A stretch of 19,495 bases of DNA from JAYTQQ01 sp043746635 (GTDB lineage: Bacteria > Bdellovibrionota > Bdellovibrionia > Bdellovibrionales > JAMPXM01): assembly GCA_043746635.1 (NCBI GenBank), contig JAYTQQ010000115.1:1-19495 (forward strand), written 5' to 3'. This document shows positions 6,827 through 15,078 of the stretch, in pieces (the stretch's first letter is position 1; every line of letters begins with the position of its first letter). Below the pieces are notes generated by a model. It made no database searches. It worked only from the letters and a program-made list of their open reading frames with translations, and was not told the origin of the DNA. Both the position numbers and the translations under genes were made by a program.

Positions 6827-7447
6827 ATGAGAATAGGTAGCGTCTCTTTATTTTTAATTCTTTTTAACTTCGTAAGCGGGGCGGATGGCCACGTTCCCGA
6901 AGAAGGAAAAATTTTTGCAAGCGTCGGACCCTATTTTCACGAGGTTTCAGAAGTACACGTTCAAGATACACAGAGCTCTCCGGCTTCTGTTGGTTTCGGA
7001 ATTCTCGGCGAAGGCGACGTCAACGATAAGGGCGGTTTCGAAATTGGGATCTTCTACGGAACAAAAACTTACCAACGCAAGTTCGGAGACACTCATCTTT
7101 CTGAAAGAGTCAACAAGCTCAGTGTCCCGGTGAGTTTTAGATATTGGCTTCACCCAACTTTTTCAGCAGCCATTGGGTTTGATGCGAGCTACACGATGGG
7201 TGTTCCGGAGGTCGTATTCAATGATGCACCACTTGGCTCTAATTTGACGAGCGCAAGAAATATCACCGAATACGGAATCGATTTTTCAGGCCAGTGGGAA
7301 GCCTGGTCAAAAGATCGCTTTGCCATCATTGTCGATGCCCGGTATTTTTATTCGATTACGGCGAGGTCTGCTGAAGATTCGAATCAGTATTCTGTTCTTA
7401 TCGGACTCAAATATTTGATTCAAGAAAAGCATGGCTCCGAAGATTGA
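6827..7447 (+). CDS. Small outer-membrane beta-barrel protein
   Basis: This is a 206-residue exported protein. Residues 1 to about 19 (MRIGSVSLFLILFNFVSGA) form a signal peptide, and the rest has alternating strands rich in Gly, Tyr and Phe (for example FEIGIFYGTKTY and SVPVSFRYWLHP), as in the OmpW/OmpA-like 8-strand barrels. The end (LIGLKYLIQEKHGSED) carries a short charged tail after the last strand. The start is uncertain: ATG 6827 suits the signal peptide, a TTG at 6812 lies in the same frame, and neither has a clear ribosome binding site. The gene starts about 26 bp from the opposite barrel gene, so its promoter must overlap that coding sequence. A paired role is possible but unproven. 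Confidence 0.7.
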   Translation: MRIGSVSLFLILFNFVSGADGHVPEEGKIFASVGPYFHEVSEVHVQDTQSSPASVGFGILGEGDVNDKGGFEIGIFYGTKTYQRKFGDTHLSERVNKLSVPVSFRYWLHPTFSAAIGFDASYTMGVPEVVFNDAPLGSNLTSARNITEYGIDFSGQWEAWSKDRFAIIVDARYFYSITARSAEDSNQYSVLIGLKYLIQEKHGSED

Positions 7448-7470
7448 TTTCAAAAAATTGATTTCAAAAA
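7443..7470. repeat. Perfect 14-bp tandem duplication at a stop codon
   Basis: ATTGATTTCAAAAA occurs twice in direct succession (7443-7456 and 7457-7470). The first copy contains the stop codon TGA (7445-7447) of the barrel gene. It is probably a replication-slippage duplication; no function is seen. Confidence 0.8.
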
Positions 7471-7587
7471 ATATACAGGTGCTTTGCCCCTCCGGCGAGA
7501 TCAAATGCCGCATAAACTGATCTGGATCAGCCGAGAGCCCCACTCTCCCGGGCCTCATATTGCAGCGTGAAAAGTATGGAGGTAGTT

Positions 7588-7773
7588 ATGTCTCAACGAG
7601 AAAATGATAAAGGCTTTTATGTTTTCGCAATGGGTTCGATCTTTATGGCGGTTCTCGCCGTGGCCCTGACAGCAGCCCTTCTCGGAAACTGGAGCTCGGC
7701 ACTCATCGGTGCCATTGGTATTACGTTTTTATCGATTCTCATTTATTTCTTTCCAAAAATAAAATTAGGTTAA
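7588..7773 (+). CDS. Small two-helix membrane protein
   Basis: This 61-residue protein starts at ATG 7588 after a strong GGAGGT, 6 nt upstream. Residues 1-9 are polar (MSQRENDKG), helix 1 is about 11-33 and helix 2 about 36-55, with a basic C-terminal end (PKIKLG). It is an integral inner-membrane protein of no recognised family. It stands alone: the barrel gene ends 140 bp upstream, and an AT-rich gap of almost 290 bp follows. In the 5' region are a near-perfect CTGATC-N2-GATCAG palindrome (7517-7530) and a small GAGAG/CTCTC stem (7533-7547), which may be regulatory. Confidence 0.72.
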   Translation: MSQRENDKGFYVFAMGSIFMAVLAVALTAALLGNWSSALIGAIGITFLSILIYFFPKIKLG

Positions 7774-7937
7774 GTGTAAAGTCCATTCTGGAAATATTTA
7801 ACTCATCAGGAGGGACAAAATCACGAACCAAAAAAAAATATTTTGCAGCACTAAAATATTTTATCATTAATTTAAAATTTAAGGCAAAAATGAAAAAAGG
7901 AAAATCATCACGATCAAAATGTATTTTCGGCAAAACC

Positions 7938-8018
7938 ATGAAAGTCGCCGTGTTCGGCGTTCACAGTTTTGAAAGACCGATTTTTTTCAAGACTTTCAGA
8001 ATGAAAAGCCTCTCGTGA
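7938..8018 (+). pseudogene. Possible remnant of a D-lactate dehydrogenase N-terminus
   Basis: An ATG at 7938 opens 26 codons beginning MKVAVFGVHSFERPIF. This looks like the first strand of fermentative D-lactate dehydrogenases of the LdhA type (MKxAVFSTKxYDxxFF). After this point the similarity is lost, and a TGA stops the frame. No ribosome binding site precedes it and no dehydrogenase body follows, because icd converges from 8062. The match covers only 16 residues, so it could be chance. The rest of the 7774-8061 gap is AT-rich and holds nothing else that I recognise. Confidence 0.3.
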
Positions 8019-8061
8019 ATGCGGTTTTGGTTTAAAAGACGCTAGAGCGACTCCAGAAAGT

Positions 8062-9285
8062 TTAGTTCAGTTTTTTTTCTAAATTTTTGCTGAGCAAATC
8101 TAAGAAAGGTTCCGTATTCATATACTGACCCGCTTGGACTTTCTCTCCGTACAAACAAACGGCGAGATCTTTTGTCATTGCACCAGACTCAACGGTTTCG
8201 ACACAAACTTTTTCAAGGGCATGCGCAAATTTTTCGAGATCTTTATTGCCATCGAGTTCGGCGCGAAACGCGAGACCGCGAGTCCATGCGTAGATCGAAG
8301 CGATTGGGTTGGTCGAAGTCGGCTTTCCTTGTTGGTGCATACGAAAGTGACGGGTCACCGTACCGTGAGCCGCTTCTGCTTCCATCGTTTTGCCGTCCGG
8401 AGTGATTAAAACCGAAGTCATAAGTCCCAGAGAGCCGAAGCCTTGAGCAACGGTATCAGACTGAACGTCACCATCATAATTCTTACAGGCCCAAACGAAA
8501 TTACCACTCCACTTAAGGGCACTCGCAACCATATCATCGATGAGACGATGTTCGTAAGTGATACCTGCGGCTGCGTATTTCGCTTTGAATTCTTTGTCGT
8601 AAATTTCTTGAAAGATATCTTTGAAGCGACCGTCGTAGTTTTTCAAAATGGTATTTTTTGAAGAGAAATAAAGTGGCCATTTTTTTGACAAAGCCATGTT
8701 CAAGCAAGACTTTGCAAATCCACGAATCGACTCATCAGTGTTATACATCGCAAGTGCTACGCCATCGCCTTTGAAATCAAATACCTCGTAAGATATCTTT
8801 TTTCCGTCTTGGCCTTCGAAAGTAATCGTGAGTTTACCAGGGCCTTTTGTTACGAAATCAGTCGCTTTGTATTGGTCGCCGAATGCGTGACGACCGATGC
8901 AAATCGGCGCCGTCCAGTTCGGAACGAGGCGCGGAATGTTTGAGCAAAGTATCGGCTCGCGAAAAACTGTTCCGTCTAAAATATTACGAATAGTCCCGTT
9001 CGGAGACTTCCACATTTTCTTAAGTTTAAATTCTTCAACGCGTGCTTCATCCGGAGTGATGGTCGCGCACTTAATCCCAACGTTGTATTTTTTGATTGCT
9101 TCGGCCGACTCAACTGTGACCTTATCGTCGGTCTTGTCTCGATTCTCAATTCCCAAGTCGTAGTACTTAATATCGATCTCTAAGTAAGGAAGTATCAATT
9201 TTTCTTTGATGAATTTCCAGATGATGCGAGTCATTTCGTCGCCATCAAGTTCTACAACCGGATTTGCCACTTTAATTTTTGTCAT
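8062..9285 (-). CDS. icd: NADP-dependent isocitrate dehydrogenase, eukaryote-like dimeric type
   Basis: This 407-residue enzyme oxidatively decarboxylates isocitrate to 2-oxoglutarate and yields NADPH in the TCA cycle. It belongs to the subfamily of animal IDH1/IDH2, not the E. coli type. KCATITPDE, MWKSPNGTIRNIL, GRHAFGDQY, NYDGDVQSD and EAAHGTVTRH are all present. Substrate residues fall at the same numbers as in human IDH1: Thr77, Ser94, Arg100, Arg109 and Arg132. The metal-binding aspartates are in LIDDMVAS and YDGDVQSD. ATG 9285 is the natural start, with AAAGGA about 12 nt upstream. The gene stands alone, with a 343-bp intergenic region before the next divergent large gene. Only a weak hairpin followed by four T's lies after its stop. 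Confidence 0.96.
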   Translation of the reverse strand: MTKIKVANPVVELDGDEMTRIIWKFIKEKLILPYLEIDIKYYDLGIENRDKTDDKVTVESAEAIKKYNVGIKCATITPDEARVEEFKLKKMWKSPNGTIRNILDGTVFREPILCSNIPRLVPNWTAPICIGRHAFGDQYKATDFVTKGPGKLTITFEGQDGKKISYEVFDFKGDGVALAMYNTDESIRGFAKSCLNMALSKKWPLYFSSKNTILKNYDGRFKDIFQEIYDKEFKAKYAAAGITYEHRLIDDMVASALKWSGNFVWACKNYDGDVQSDTVAQGFGSLGLMTSVLITPDGKTMEAEAAHGTVTRHFRMHQQGKPTSTNPIASIYAWTRGLAFRAELDGNKDLEKFAHALEKVCVETVESGAMTKDLAVCLYGEKVQAGQYMNTEPFLDLLSKNLEKKLN

Positions 9286-9401
9286 GTTTTTCTTTTGTCC
9301 TTTACGTCATTCAAAGCAGTGTATCCTTATTTTTAACTCCAGTCGTACCTGGCAGCAACTAGAATTGAAATTTATATCGAGCTTATTTCTTTTGCACTCG
9401 A

Positions 9402-9551
9402 CTATTGGTGAGCCTTTTTGAAACTGAGCAGCAGACGCTGACTTGCGGTCGGGGCTGATTTGAATTCCTCGCCCATGAGTGGCGTATTGAGAAATTCACT
9501 ATAACCAGGCCCTTCACGAGCCTCTGTAGGACGGCTGTCGCTTCTTGCCAT
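9402..9551 (-). CDS. Possible 49-residue small protein
   Basis: In the gap between icd and the phosphoesterase gene, an ATG at 9551 on the minus strand opens 49 codons to a TAG at 9404-9402. The product starts MARSDSRPTEAREGPGYSEF and ends LLLSFKKAHQ. It is soluble, basic and without signal peptide. Its composition looks more protein-like than random, but there is no good ribosome binding site, so it may be chance or a gene remnant. The 16-bp palindrome at 9559-9574 lies just upstream of its start. Confidence 0.35.
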   Translation of the reverse strand: MARSDSRPTEAREGPGYSEFLNTPLMGEEFKSAPTASQRLLLSFKKAHQ

Positions 9552-9558
9552 TGGGAGT

Positions 9559-9574
9559 TAAAGCAATTGCTTTA
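9559..9574. promoter_or_regulatory. Perfect 16-bp palindrome upstream of the phosphoesterase gene
   Basis: TAAAGCAATTGCTTTA is its own reverse complement. It lies 55 bp before the phosphoesterase ATG (9629) and overlaps a possible -35 (TTGCTT), with a -10-like TATAGG 15 bp further on. On the other strand it lies 8 bp before the small ORF at 9551. A dimeric regulator could bind here; the regulator is unknown. Confidence 0.45.
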
Positions 9575-9628
9575 GTAAAAAGCGTTCTATAGGCTTAAAA
9601 CATCAAAAGTTTGAGGAGACGAAATTTT

Positions 9629-10936
9629 ATGATACTGAAATCTTTCTTAGCTTGCGGCATCCTTTTACTGCCAGGGCTTCATGCGTCGGCCATCGATTGC
9701 TCGCGAATAGCCGGTAGCCTACCTGACAAAACAATCAAAGCCGGAACGTCAAATCCGCAGATTCCGATTGAACATACGATCGTAATGATGCAAGAAAATC
9801 ATTCGTTTGATAATTACTTTGGAAGGCTCACTCAAGAAAATTTTTACGGCCGCGACGTCGACGGAATTACTTCATCGATGGAAAACAAAGATTCAAAGGG
9901 GACGGCGATTTTCACTCATCACGAAACTTCGCATTGCTCGAAAGATCCCAAGCACGATTGGGATTCAATTCATCGCGATTGGAACAACGGAAAAAATGAT
10001 CAGTTCGTTATGACTTCAGGTCCGGATACGATCGGCTACTACGACGAAACTGATATTAATTTTTACTACGCGCTCGCGAATCGTTTTGCAATTTCGGATC
10101 GGTATTTTTCGTCGGCGATGACCGAAACTTATCCTAATCGATTTTTTATGCTGACCGGAACTTCTTTCGGGCATATCAAAGCAGATTTTCCGATTGCGAC
10201 TTTGGGATTTGGTCAAAAGACTATATTTCAGGTCCTAAATGAAAATGTCGTCAGCTGGAAGTACTATCAAAACGGCATAGGTTATTTATTTTTGTTCAGT
10301 AATTTCTTTTTGAACAATGCGAACAATGTTGTTCCCGTTGCGGATTTCAAAAAGGATTTAGCCTCAGGCCACCTCCCCCAAGTGGCGTTCATCGACTCCG
10401 TCATGGAAGGACAAGACGAGCACCCGTCTTCAAATATTCAAACGGGCGAAGCCTTTGTTGCCGACCGCGTATCCGAACTTGTGAACAGCTCCTACTGGAA
10501 GAATTCGGTTCTCTTTTTAACCTACGATGAAGGCGGTGGCTTTTTTGATCACGTGTCGCCTCCAGAGGCCTGCGTGCCTGACGATATCCCACCGATGTTT
10601 ACGAAGCGAAATCAAATCAGGGGAACCTTTGACCATTTTGGATTGCGTGTGCCCTTCGTGGCGATTTCTCCCTATGCAAAGCCGCATTACGTTTCGCATT
10701 TGACTCATGATCATACGTCGATTCTTAAGTTCATCGAAACGAAATATAATTTGCCCGCGCTCACCGCTCGCGATGCGAATTCAGACGACCTCACCGACGT
10801 GTTTGATTTTCAAAATCCACCCCAGCTCGATGTCACTCTACCGCAGCTCGTGCTTGGCCCGGCTAAATGCGACAATGTGCCAGAACCAAAATCGAAAAAG
10901 GTTTTTACTCATTTCAGTGAAATGCTCAACCACTGA
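9629..10936 (+). CDS. Secreted phospholipase C / AcpA-type acid phosphatase family phosphoesterase
   Basis: This is a 435-residue protein with a signal peptide (residues 1 to about 21, hydrophobic core LACGILLLPGL). It belongs to the phosphoesterase family (PF04185) of bacterial phospholipases C and the Francisella acid phosphatase AcpA. The signature VMMQENHSFDNYFG is at 52-65, the metal motif TYDEGGGFFDHVSPPE lies in the middle, and THDHTSILKFIE lies near the C-terminus. It probably hydrolyses phosphate or phosphocholine-type esters in the periplasm or outside the cell; the sequence alone does not tell which. ATG 9629 follows GAGGAG with good spacing, whereas a TTG at 9611 in frame lies at the Shine-Dalgarno itself. 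It is monocistronic and converges on the next gene, with 61 bp between stops. Confidence 0.9.
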   Translation: MILKSFLACGILLLPGLHASAIDCSRIAGSLPDKTIKAGTSNPQIPIEHTIVMMQENHSFDNYFGRLTQENFYGRDVDGITSSMENKDSKGTAIFTHHETSHCSKDPKHDWDSIHRDWNNGKNDQFVMTSGPDTIGYYDETDINFYYALANRFAISDRYFSSAMTETYPNRFFMLTGTSFGHIKADFPIATLGFGQKTIFQVLNENVVSWKYYQNGIGYLFLFSNFFLNNANNVVPVADFKKDLASGHLPQVAFIDSVMEGQDEHPSSNIQTGEAFVADRVSELVNSSYWKNSVLFLTYDEGGGFFDHVSPPEACVPDDIPPMFTKRNQIRGTFDHFGLRVPFVAISPYAKPHYVSHLTHDHTSILKFIETKYNLPALTARDANSDDLTDVFDFQNPPQLDVTLPQLVLGPAKCDNVPEPKSKKVFTHFSEMLNH

Positions 10937-10997
10937 TAATGAGTCATTCTTTTTCATCTTGGCAAACATGTATCACGAGATTCGAAATATTCAATAA

Positions 10998-12419
10998 TCA
11001 AAAACCTGCATTGGGCATAAAAATTAAGAGCCAGCGCGATATAAATAAAAATTTATTCTCGAATAACTTTGAGGCCTGATCATTTGTTAAGGCCGGTAGT
11101 TTGTTTGCAGAATTCATGAGCATCGTAATTCTGGCGTCAATATTTGAATGAGAAATACGTTTTTCTGTTGCAATTTCAGATCCAAATTTTGCTCCGGCAT
11201 CGTTCATCGCAATGTTGATTCTGACACCATTGTTCGAAATACTCATTGCAGAAATCGTTAACTCATCCCAAGGCTCGCGATCGACGGTCGTAGCTAAAGC
11301 TTCATAGCCGACGCCCAGAATGTGGGCGGCGATCATTGAACTTCGTGCGCTATGATTTTTGCGAACGAGTTGCCAAGCAAGAGCGGCAGGCATCCAGAAA
11401 TGGTAAGGTGCTCCGTAAGTGCAACTGGTCGTAACAGTTGGCGGAAGACTATACGGATGCGTGCTCGGCAGAGTAACGGCGTCAAGCACCCCAAGCGACG
11501 CCGCAATCATCATCGAAGATAACATCACAGATTGATTTTCTGGAGTGACGAGATCAATGGCTGACACCATCGATGCTCCCCTCGTTCCATAAAAAGCCAA
11601 AAAAGTAAAACTGAGATCGAGCGCCGATCTCTGGTCGTAACCCGCTTCTTCAAAAGCCGTGACAAGATCGTCGAGCAAATGCGTTTTCGGAAGATTTCCT
11701 TTTTGGGCATCTAGCGCGAGCCCCGAGATACGGAGGGCGGCGATCGAAAGACCACGACTAAAATGCGACTCGGTAAATAAACGTTTTGCTTCATCGACCA
11801 TCGTTAACGAGATTTGCATATCGATTTTTTTGTTATAGAGAGAAATCACGCGACTCATTTCAAACGCATCTTTGAGAGTGGCCGCGCATCCTGGATCCGC
11901 AAAAATCAAACAAAGTTGTGGGGTGTAAGCTTCGGCTTCTCTTAAATAAGCGTTCATCGATTCGTTGCTGTCGGCGCGGGTTACGACATCGGTGACTACC
12001 TGCTCTACTTGGTCCGTATAAACTGCCGCTCGTTTTGCGCTCTCCGCCAGAAGCAGTTTATATGGCGTCTGGCTGTTGCTGACTTGCTTAATCACCTGAC
12101 TAGTCAATTCTTCTTGAATGGTGTACGCAACTCTTCTGACCTCAAGGCGAGGTGAGCGCATGAGAAGCCAAGGCATATTCGTGTAGAAGAAAGGCTTGCT
12201 TCTTTTACACTGGGTAACGTCTTGATAAACGTCGACATAAGAAGCACTTGTGACTTTCGTTTTCCAGTCAGGTCCGAGATCGCACATGCTGGGACTTATG
12301 CCTAAGGCATCTTCAATATCTGAAGCTTCGCAAACTTTAGGAATTGAAATGGTGGGGAAGGATCTGGCAGCCGCAGACACTCCGAATAAAACGATGAAAA
12401 TTCCGATAAAAGTATTCAT
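10998..12419 (-). CDS. Exported protein of unknown family
   Basis: This 473-residue protein has a signal peptide (residues 1 to about 18, MNTFIGIFIVLFGVSAAA). The mature part is mostly alpha-helical in appearance, with eight or so cysteines (for example CEAS, SMCDLG, TQCKRS, LCLIFADPGC), and ends in a hydrophobic stretch (FLFISRWLLIFMPNAGF) that could anchor it. I recognise no catalytic motif. Two features stand out: a repeated small-residue pattern in the middle (SALDLSFTFLAFYGTRGAS and MMIAASLGVLDAV) and the segment YGAPYHFWMPAALAWQLV. It lies downstream of the metalloprotease-like gene on the same strand, but a strong terminator separates them, so it should have its own promoter in 12420-12475. 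The ATG at 12419 has only a weak ribosome binding site. Confidence 0.75.
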   Translation of the reverse strand: MNTFIGIFIVLFGVSAAARSFPTISIPKVCEASDIEDALGISPSMCDLGPDWKTKVTSASYVDVYQDVTQCKRSKPFFYTNMPWLLMRSPRLEVRRVAYTIQEELTSQVIKQVSNSQTPYKLLLAESAKRAAVYTDQVEQVVTDVVTRADSNESMNAYLREAEAYTPQLCLIFADPGCAATLKDAFEMSRVISLYNKKIDMQISLTMVDEAKRLFTESHFSRGLSIAALRISGLALDAQKGNLPKTHLLDDLVTAFEEAGYDQRSALDLSFTFLAFYGTRGASMVSAIDLVTPENQSVMLSSMMIAASLGVLDAVTLPSTHPYSLPPTVTTSCTYGAPYHFWMPAALAWQLVRKNHSARSSMIAAHILGVGYEALATTVDREPWDELTISAMSISNNGVRINIAMNDAGAKFGSEIATEKRISHSNIDARITMLMNSANKLPALTNDQASKLFENKFLFISRWLLIFMPNAGF

Positions 12420-12476
12420 ACCAGAACTTTAGAAAATGATCGTACCTCGAAGCAAGTCTTTCTTTTAAAAATAAAA

Positions 12477-12499
12477 AAAGCGCCCTTTCGGAGCGCTTT
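12477..12499 (-). terminator. Rho-independent terminator of the metalloprotease-like gene
   Basis: On the minus strand the sequence reads AAAGCGCTCC-GAAA-GGGCGCTTT, followed by a T-rich run (TTTTTTTATTTTTA). The 7-bp AAAGCGC/GCGCTTT stem closes on a stable GAAA-type loop. It starts 25 bp after the stop of the gene at 12524-13480. Confidence 0.88.
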
Positions 12500-12523
12500 C
12501 TCTGCAAACCTATTTGATTTGGT

Positions 12524-13480
12524 TTAGCTATTGTGACCACCGTTGCCACTTCCGCCGCCGCCAGGTCCGTTTCCGCCCGTGGGAGGAGGATCATCCACTC
12601 CACCAGTATCAGAGTTATTCGGCTTAAACCAACAAGTCGGGCGAAGGCCCACCTTAAAGTTGGGCTGCGTGCACGAACCGGTGTGGTAATCATTATCTTG
12701 AAAAGTCGCGAGATCCGCTTTACATAGAATCGCGCTCGCATAGGTATCGAGACGGCACTGGGTTGAGGGATATCCATCGGTGATCGTATCTGTCACCGCA
12801 CTTGTATCAGGCGTGTCCACTCCAGGAATAAGCGTTTCGCCACTCAAATTTCCGAGAAGACGGCCGAGAACAATCCCCGCCGTCGCGACTCTTTGGCAAA
12901 TCGCAACTTCGTTCGCGTCGGTGTACTGAGCTCCACAATTTTTTTGAATTGTCGGCTCAACGCTCATTTGAGAAACGATTTCGCTATTGTTATCATCAGC
13001 AAACATATGGTGAGCACACTTAAGCGTCGCGAAGTAATCGGCTCCACCCTCGTTCGCAGCCCACTGTGACGGATCATTATACCATCTTGGCGCGCCGCCC
13101 AAATGATGACCCGTCTCGTGACAAACAACGAGGGCCATACCATCAATCGTCATTGTTGGATAGCGTGCGAGTCCGCCAAACATATTGATGGTCCATTGGT
13201 CACCGGTTTCTTGGGCGTTGGCGTTGACCGTGCCGTCTGTCCATTTTCTGTTGAGAATTAATTTTCCACCGCGAGACGCGATGATCGGAGTGTAGATTTT
13301 TTCGTATTTATCAAAGAGCGCAGTCCACTGATCTTCGGTGATACCGCTGTCTTTAAAGCTCACAGGAATATTTAAGTTATTCTCTGGAGCAAAACCTTTG
13401 CACATGATTTTTTGAGTCTTCACAACTCCGGCTAAACCCAAACAAGCAAACACCATCAAAAATAAAAAACTACGTTTCAA
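12524..13480 (-). CDS. Secreted HExxH zinc metalloprotease-like protein
   Basis: This is a 318-residue exported protein. A signal peptide (residues 1 to about 22) precedes a domain with VVCHETGHHLGG (His121, Glu122, His125), the zinc motif HExxH. NEGGADYFATLKC follows at 143-155, where Glu144 could be the third ligand and Asp148 matches the ExxxD helix of gluzincins (the M48/M13-like arrangement). Nine cysteines in the mature part suggest disulfides and a periplasmic or extracellular site. The end is a low-complexity Pro/Gly/Asn tail (from 298, PPPTGGNGPGGGG). Start is TTG 13480, supported by AGGGGG 6 nt upstream. The target is unknown; protein or peptidoglycan-peptide cleavage is only inferred. 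It ends at a strong terminator. Confidence 0.72.
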   Translation of the reverse strand: MKRSFLFLMVFACLGLAGVVKTQKIMCKGFAPENNLNIPVSFKDSGITEDQWTALFDKYEKIYTPIIASRGGKLILNRKWTDGTVNANAQETGDQWTINMFGGLARYPTMTIDGMALVVCHETGHHLGGAPRWYNDPSQWAANEGGADYFATLKCAHHMFADDNNSEIVSQMSVEPTIQKNCGAQYTDANEVAICQRVATAGIVLGRLLGNLSGETLIPGVDTPDTSAVTDTITDGYPSTQCRLDTYASAILCKADLATFQDNDYHTGSCTQPNFKVGLRPTCWFKPNNSDTGGVDDPPPTGGNGPGGGGSGNGGHNS

Positions 13481-13757
13481 ATCGACCCCCTATAATTTGT
13501 TTCTCAATCTAGACTAAAGAAAGATTCCAAATTGAATAAGGAAAATTCACTTTAGTCCGCTCAATCTGGTCATACGAACGGAGTATTAAAATCAGCGGTA
13601 ATACGACCCATGCAATTTTAATTAGGCTACGCTAGACTTGAGTAAGGCCGATCAAGACTAAGAGCTTGAACCCGAATGTGCGCTGCCCCATATCTGGTTT
13701 TTCTATTTTTTGCGTTTTTTGTGAGATATGTTTCTCGTCTTACTGGGAGGTTCTTCA

Positions 13758-14990
13758 ATGCGAGGTTTTTTATACGGCCTCTTTGCACTTGGGCTTTTAG
13801 TCAATATTTGGAGCAACTTTAGTACCTACCGCCAGGCCCAACTCGCCATTGAAAATAATGAAACTCTTACTCGCTCATTCAAGGTTCTTCACCAAATTGA
13901 TCTCATCAAACTCGGCACGCATGCTTTACAGAAGAAAGAAACTTCAGTTTCGGAAGTACAGGCGAAAATCAGCGAACTCGCGATCTTGACTCAGCTTCCA
14001 GATTTGAGTGACGAAGTTTCGAAACTGAGTGCGCTTTCTGAAAGTGATTTAGTAAACAGTGTTGCCGAAAACCTTCTCGGCGAGATTGAGACGACCGAGA
14101 AATCTCTGATCAATTCAAGAGAAGACGAAGTCAATACTTCAAACCTCAAATCGATACAGCGAATTATGTATTCGAGCACAATCGACTTCTTACTGATCAT
14201 TGTTACGTTCGCTTCATTCATCTTTGAGAAACAGTTTGCGGCAAAAATGCAAAGGGCTTTGAGCTCGGCCCTCTCGCACGTTGAAGCGGTGAATGATAGT
14301 CTGAAGCGAAATATTCTCAAGAAAGAGTCGCTCTTAAAGACGACGGTTCACGATCTTAAAAATCCCTTGGGATCGATTCGAGGTTTTGCCGAAATTTTAG
14401 CCGAAGAGCCCGAAGACAAAAAATCGGTCATTGAGATGACCCAAATTATTCAACGTATTTCAAATAATGCCTTGGTACTCGTCGGCTCTCTTCTTGAGTC
14501 TGCAGAAAAAACCGAACTCGCTTCGGTCGAGAAAATAAAAATTTTGGATTGTCTCAAAGAGACTTGCGCTTTTCTCGAACCTTCAATGAGAAAAAAAGGA
14601 CAAAAAATTCAGTTTGAAAATAATTCCTGCGATTTTTCTTTCAGGGGTTCACGCCAACAGATCCAAGATATTTTTTATAATATCGTCCGCAACGCTTTAA
14701 AATTTTCACCTCCGCACTCCGTGGTGACGGTCGGCTGCATCGCTGGAGATGGCTACCATGAGGTAAAGGTAAAGGATCGTGGTCCGGGCTTTGCGGCGGC
14801 AGACTTTTCAAAAATGTTTTCGCCGGGAGAAAAACTAAGCGCTCAGCCGACCGGCGGAGAAGACTCGACCGGCATCGGACTGTACTCAGTAAAGCAGGCG
14901 GTTGAAAAGTTTCACGGCAAAATTGAAGTGACGAATAACGAAACGCTCGGAGCCTGCGTGAGTATTCAGTTTCCGGCGATGGATGCTTAG
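13758..14990 (+). CDS. Membrane sensor histidine kinase
   Basis: This 410-residue kinase has two membrane helices (about 3-20 and 141-157) flanking a helical periplasmic sensor of about 120 residues. No HAMP domain is evident; a short coiled linker leads to the HisKA domain with VHDLKNPLGSIRGFAEIL (phospho-acceptor His198). The HATPase_c domain follows, with the N box NIVRNALKFSPP (Asn308, Asn312), DRGPGF (340-345), and the G2 box TGIGLYSV (371-378). It should autophosphorylate at His198 and pass the phosphate to a receiver. No response regulator is adjacent; the stand-alone receivers at 387-1523 are possible but unproven partners. I chose ATG 13758 because GGGAGG lies 7 nt upstream; an ATG at 13728 lacks a site. 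Confidence 0.92.
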   Translation: MRGFLYGLFALGLLVNIWSNFSTYRQAQLAIENNETLTRSFKVLHQIDLIKLGTHALQKKETSVSEVQAKISELAILTQLPDLSDEVSKLSALSESDLVNSVAENLLGEIETTEKSLINSREDEVNTSNLKSIQRIMYSSTIDFLLIIVTFASFIFEKQFAAKMQRALSSALSHVEAVNDSLKRNILKKESLLKTTVHDLKNPLGSIRGFAEILAEEPEDKKSVIEMTQIIQRISNNALVLVGSLLESAEKTELASVEKIKILDCLKETCAFLEPSMRKKGQKIQFENNSCDFSFRGSRQQIQDIFYNIVRNALKFSPPHSVVTVGCIAGDGYHEVKVKDRGPGFAAADFSKMFSPGEKLSAQPTGGEDSTGIGLYSVKQAVEKFHGKIEVTNNETLGACVSIQFPAMDA

Positions 14991-15078
14991 AAAGCTTTCA
15001 GCTTGCGATACTGTCCTCCTTCTGCGGACGATGACCAAATTTGCAAGACTTGCGCCAGCCTGTAGGCCATCTGAAAGA

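Noticed and set aside
7946..7959. CGCCG-TGTT-CGGCG hairpin as a terminator of the small membrane protein or icd
   Set aside because: The stem is only 5 bp, no T run follows on either strand, and it lies well away from both stops.
12337..12777. 146-residue minus-strand ORF overlapping the protease-like gene
   Set aside because: It runs through the strong terminator and the C-terminal coding region of a better-supported gene in another frame.
13512..13557. GACTAAAG and CTTTAGTC inverted repeat between the protease-like gene and the kinase gene
   Set aside because: The 8-bp arms are 30 nt apart in AT-rich DNA, which is expected by chance and does not frame a promoter element.
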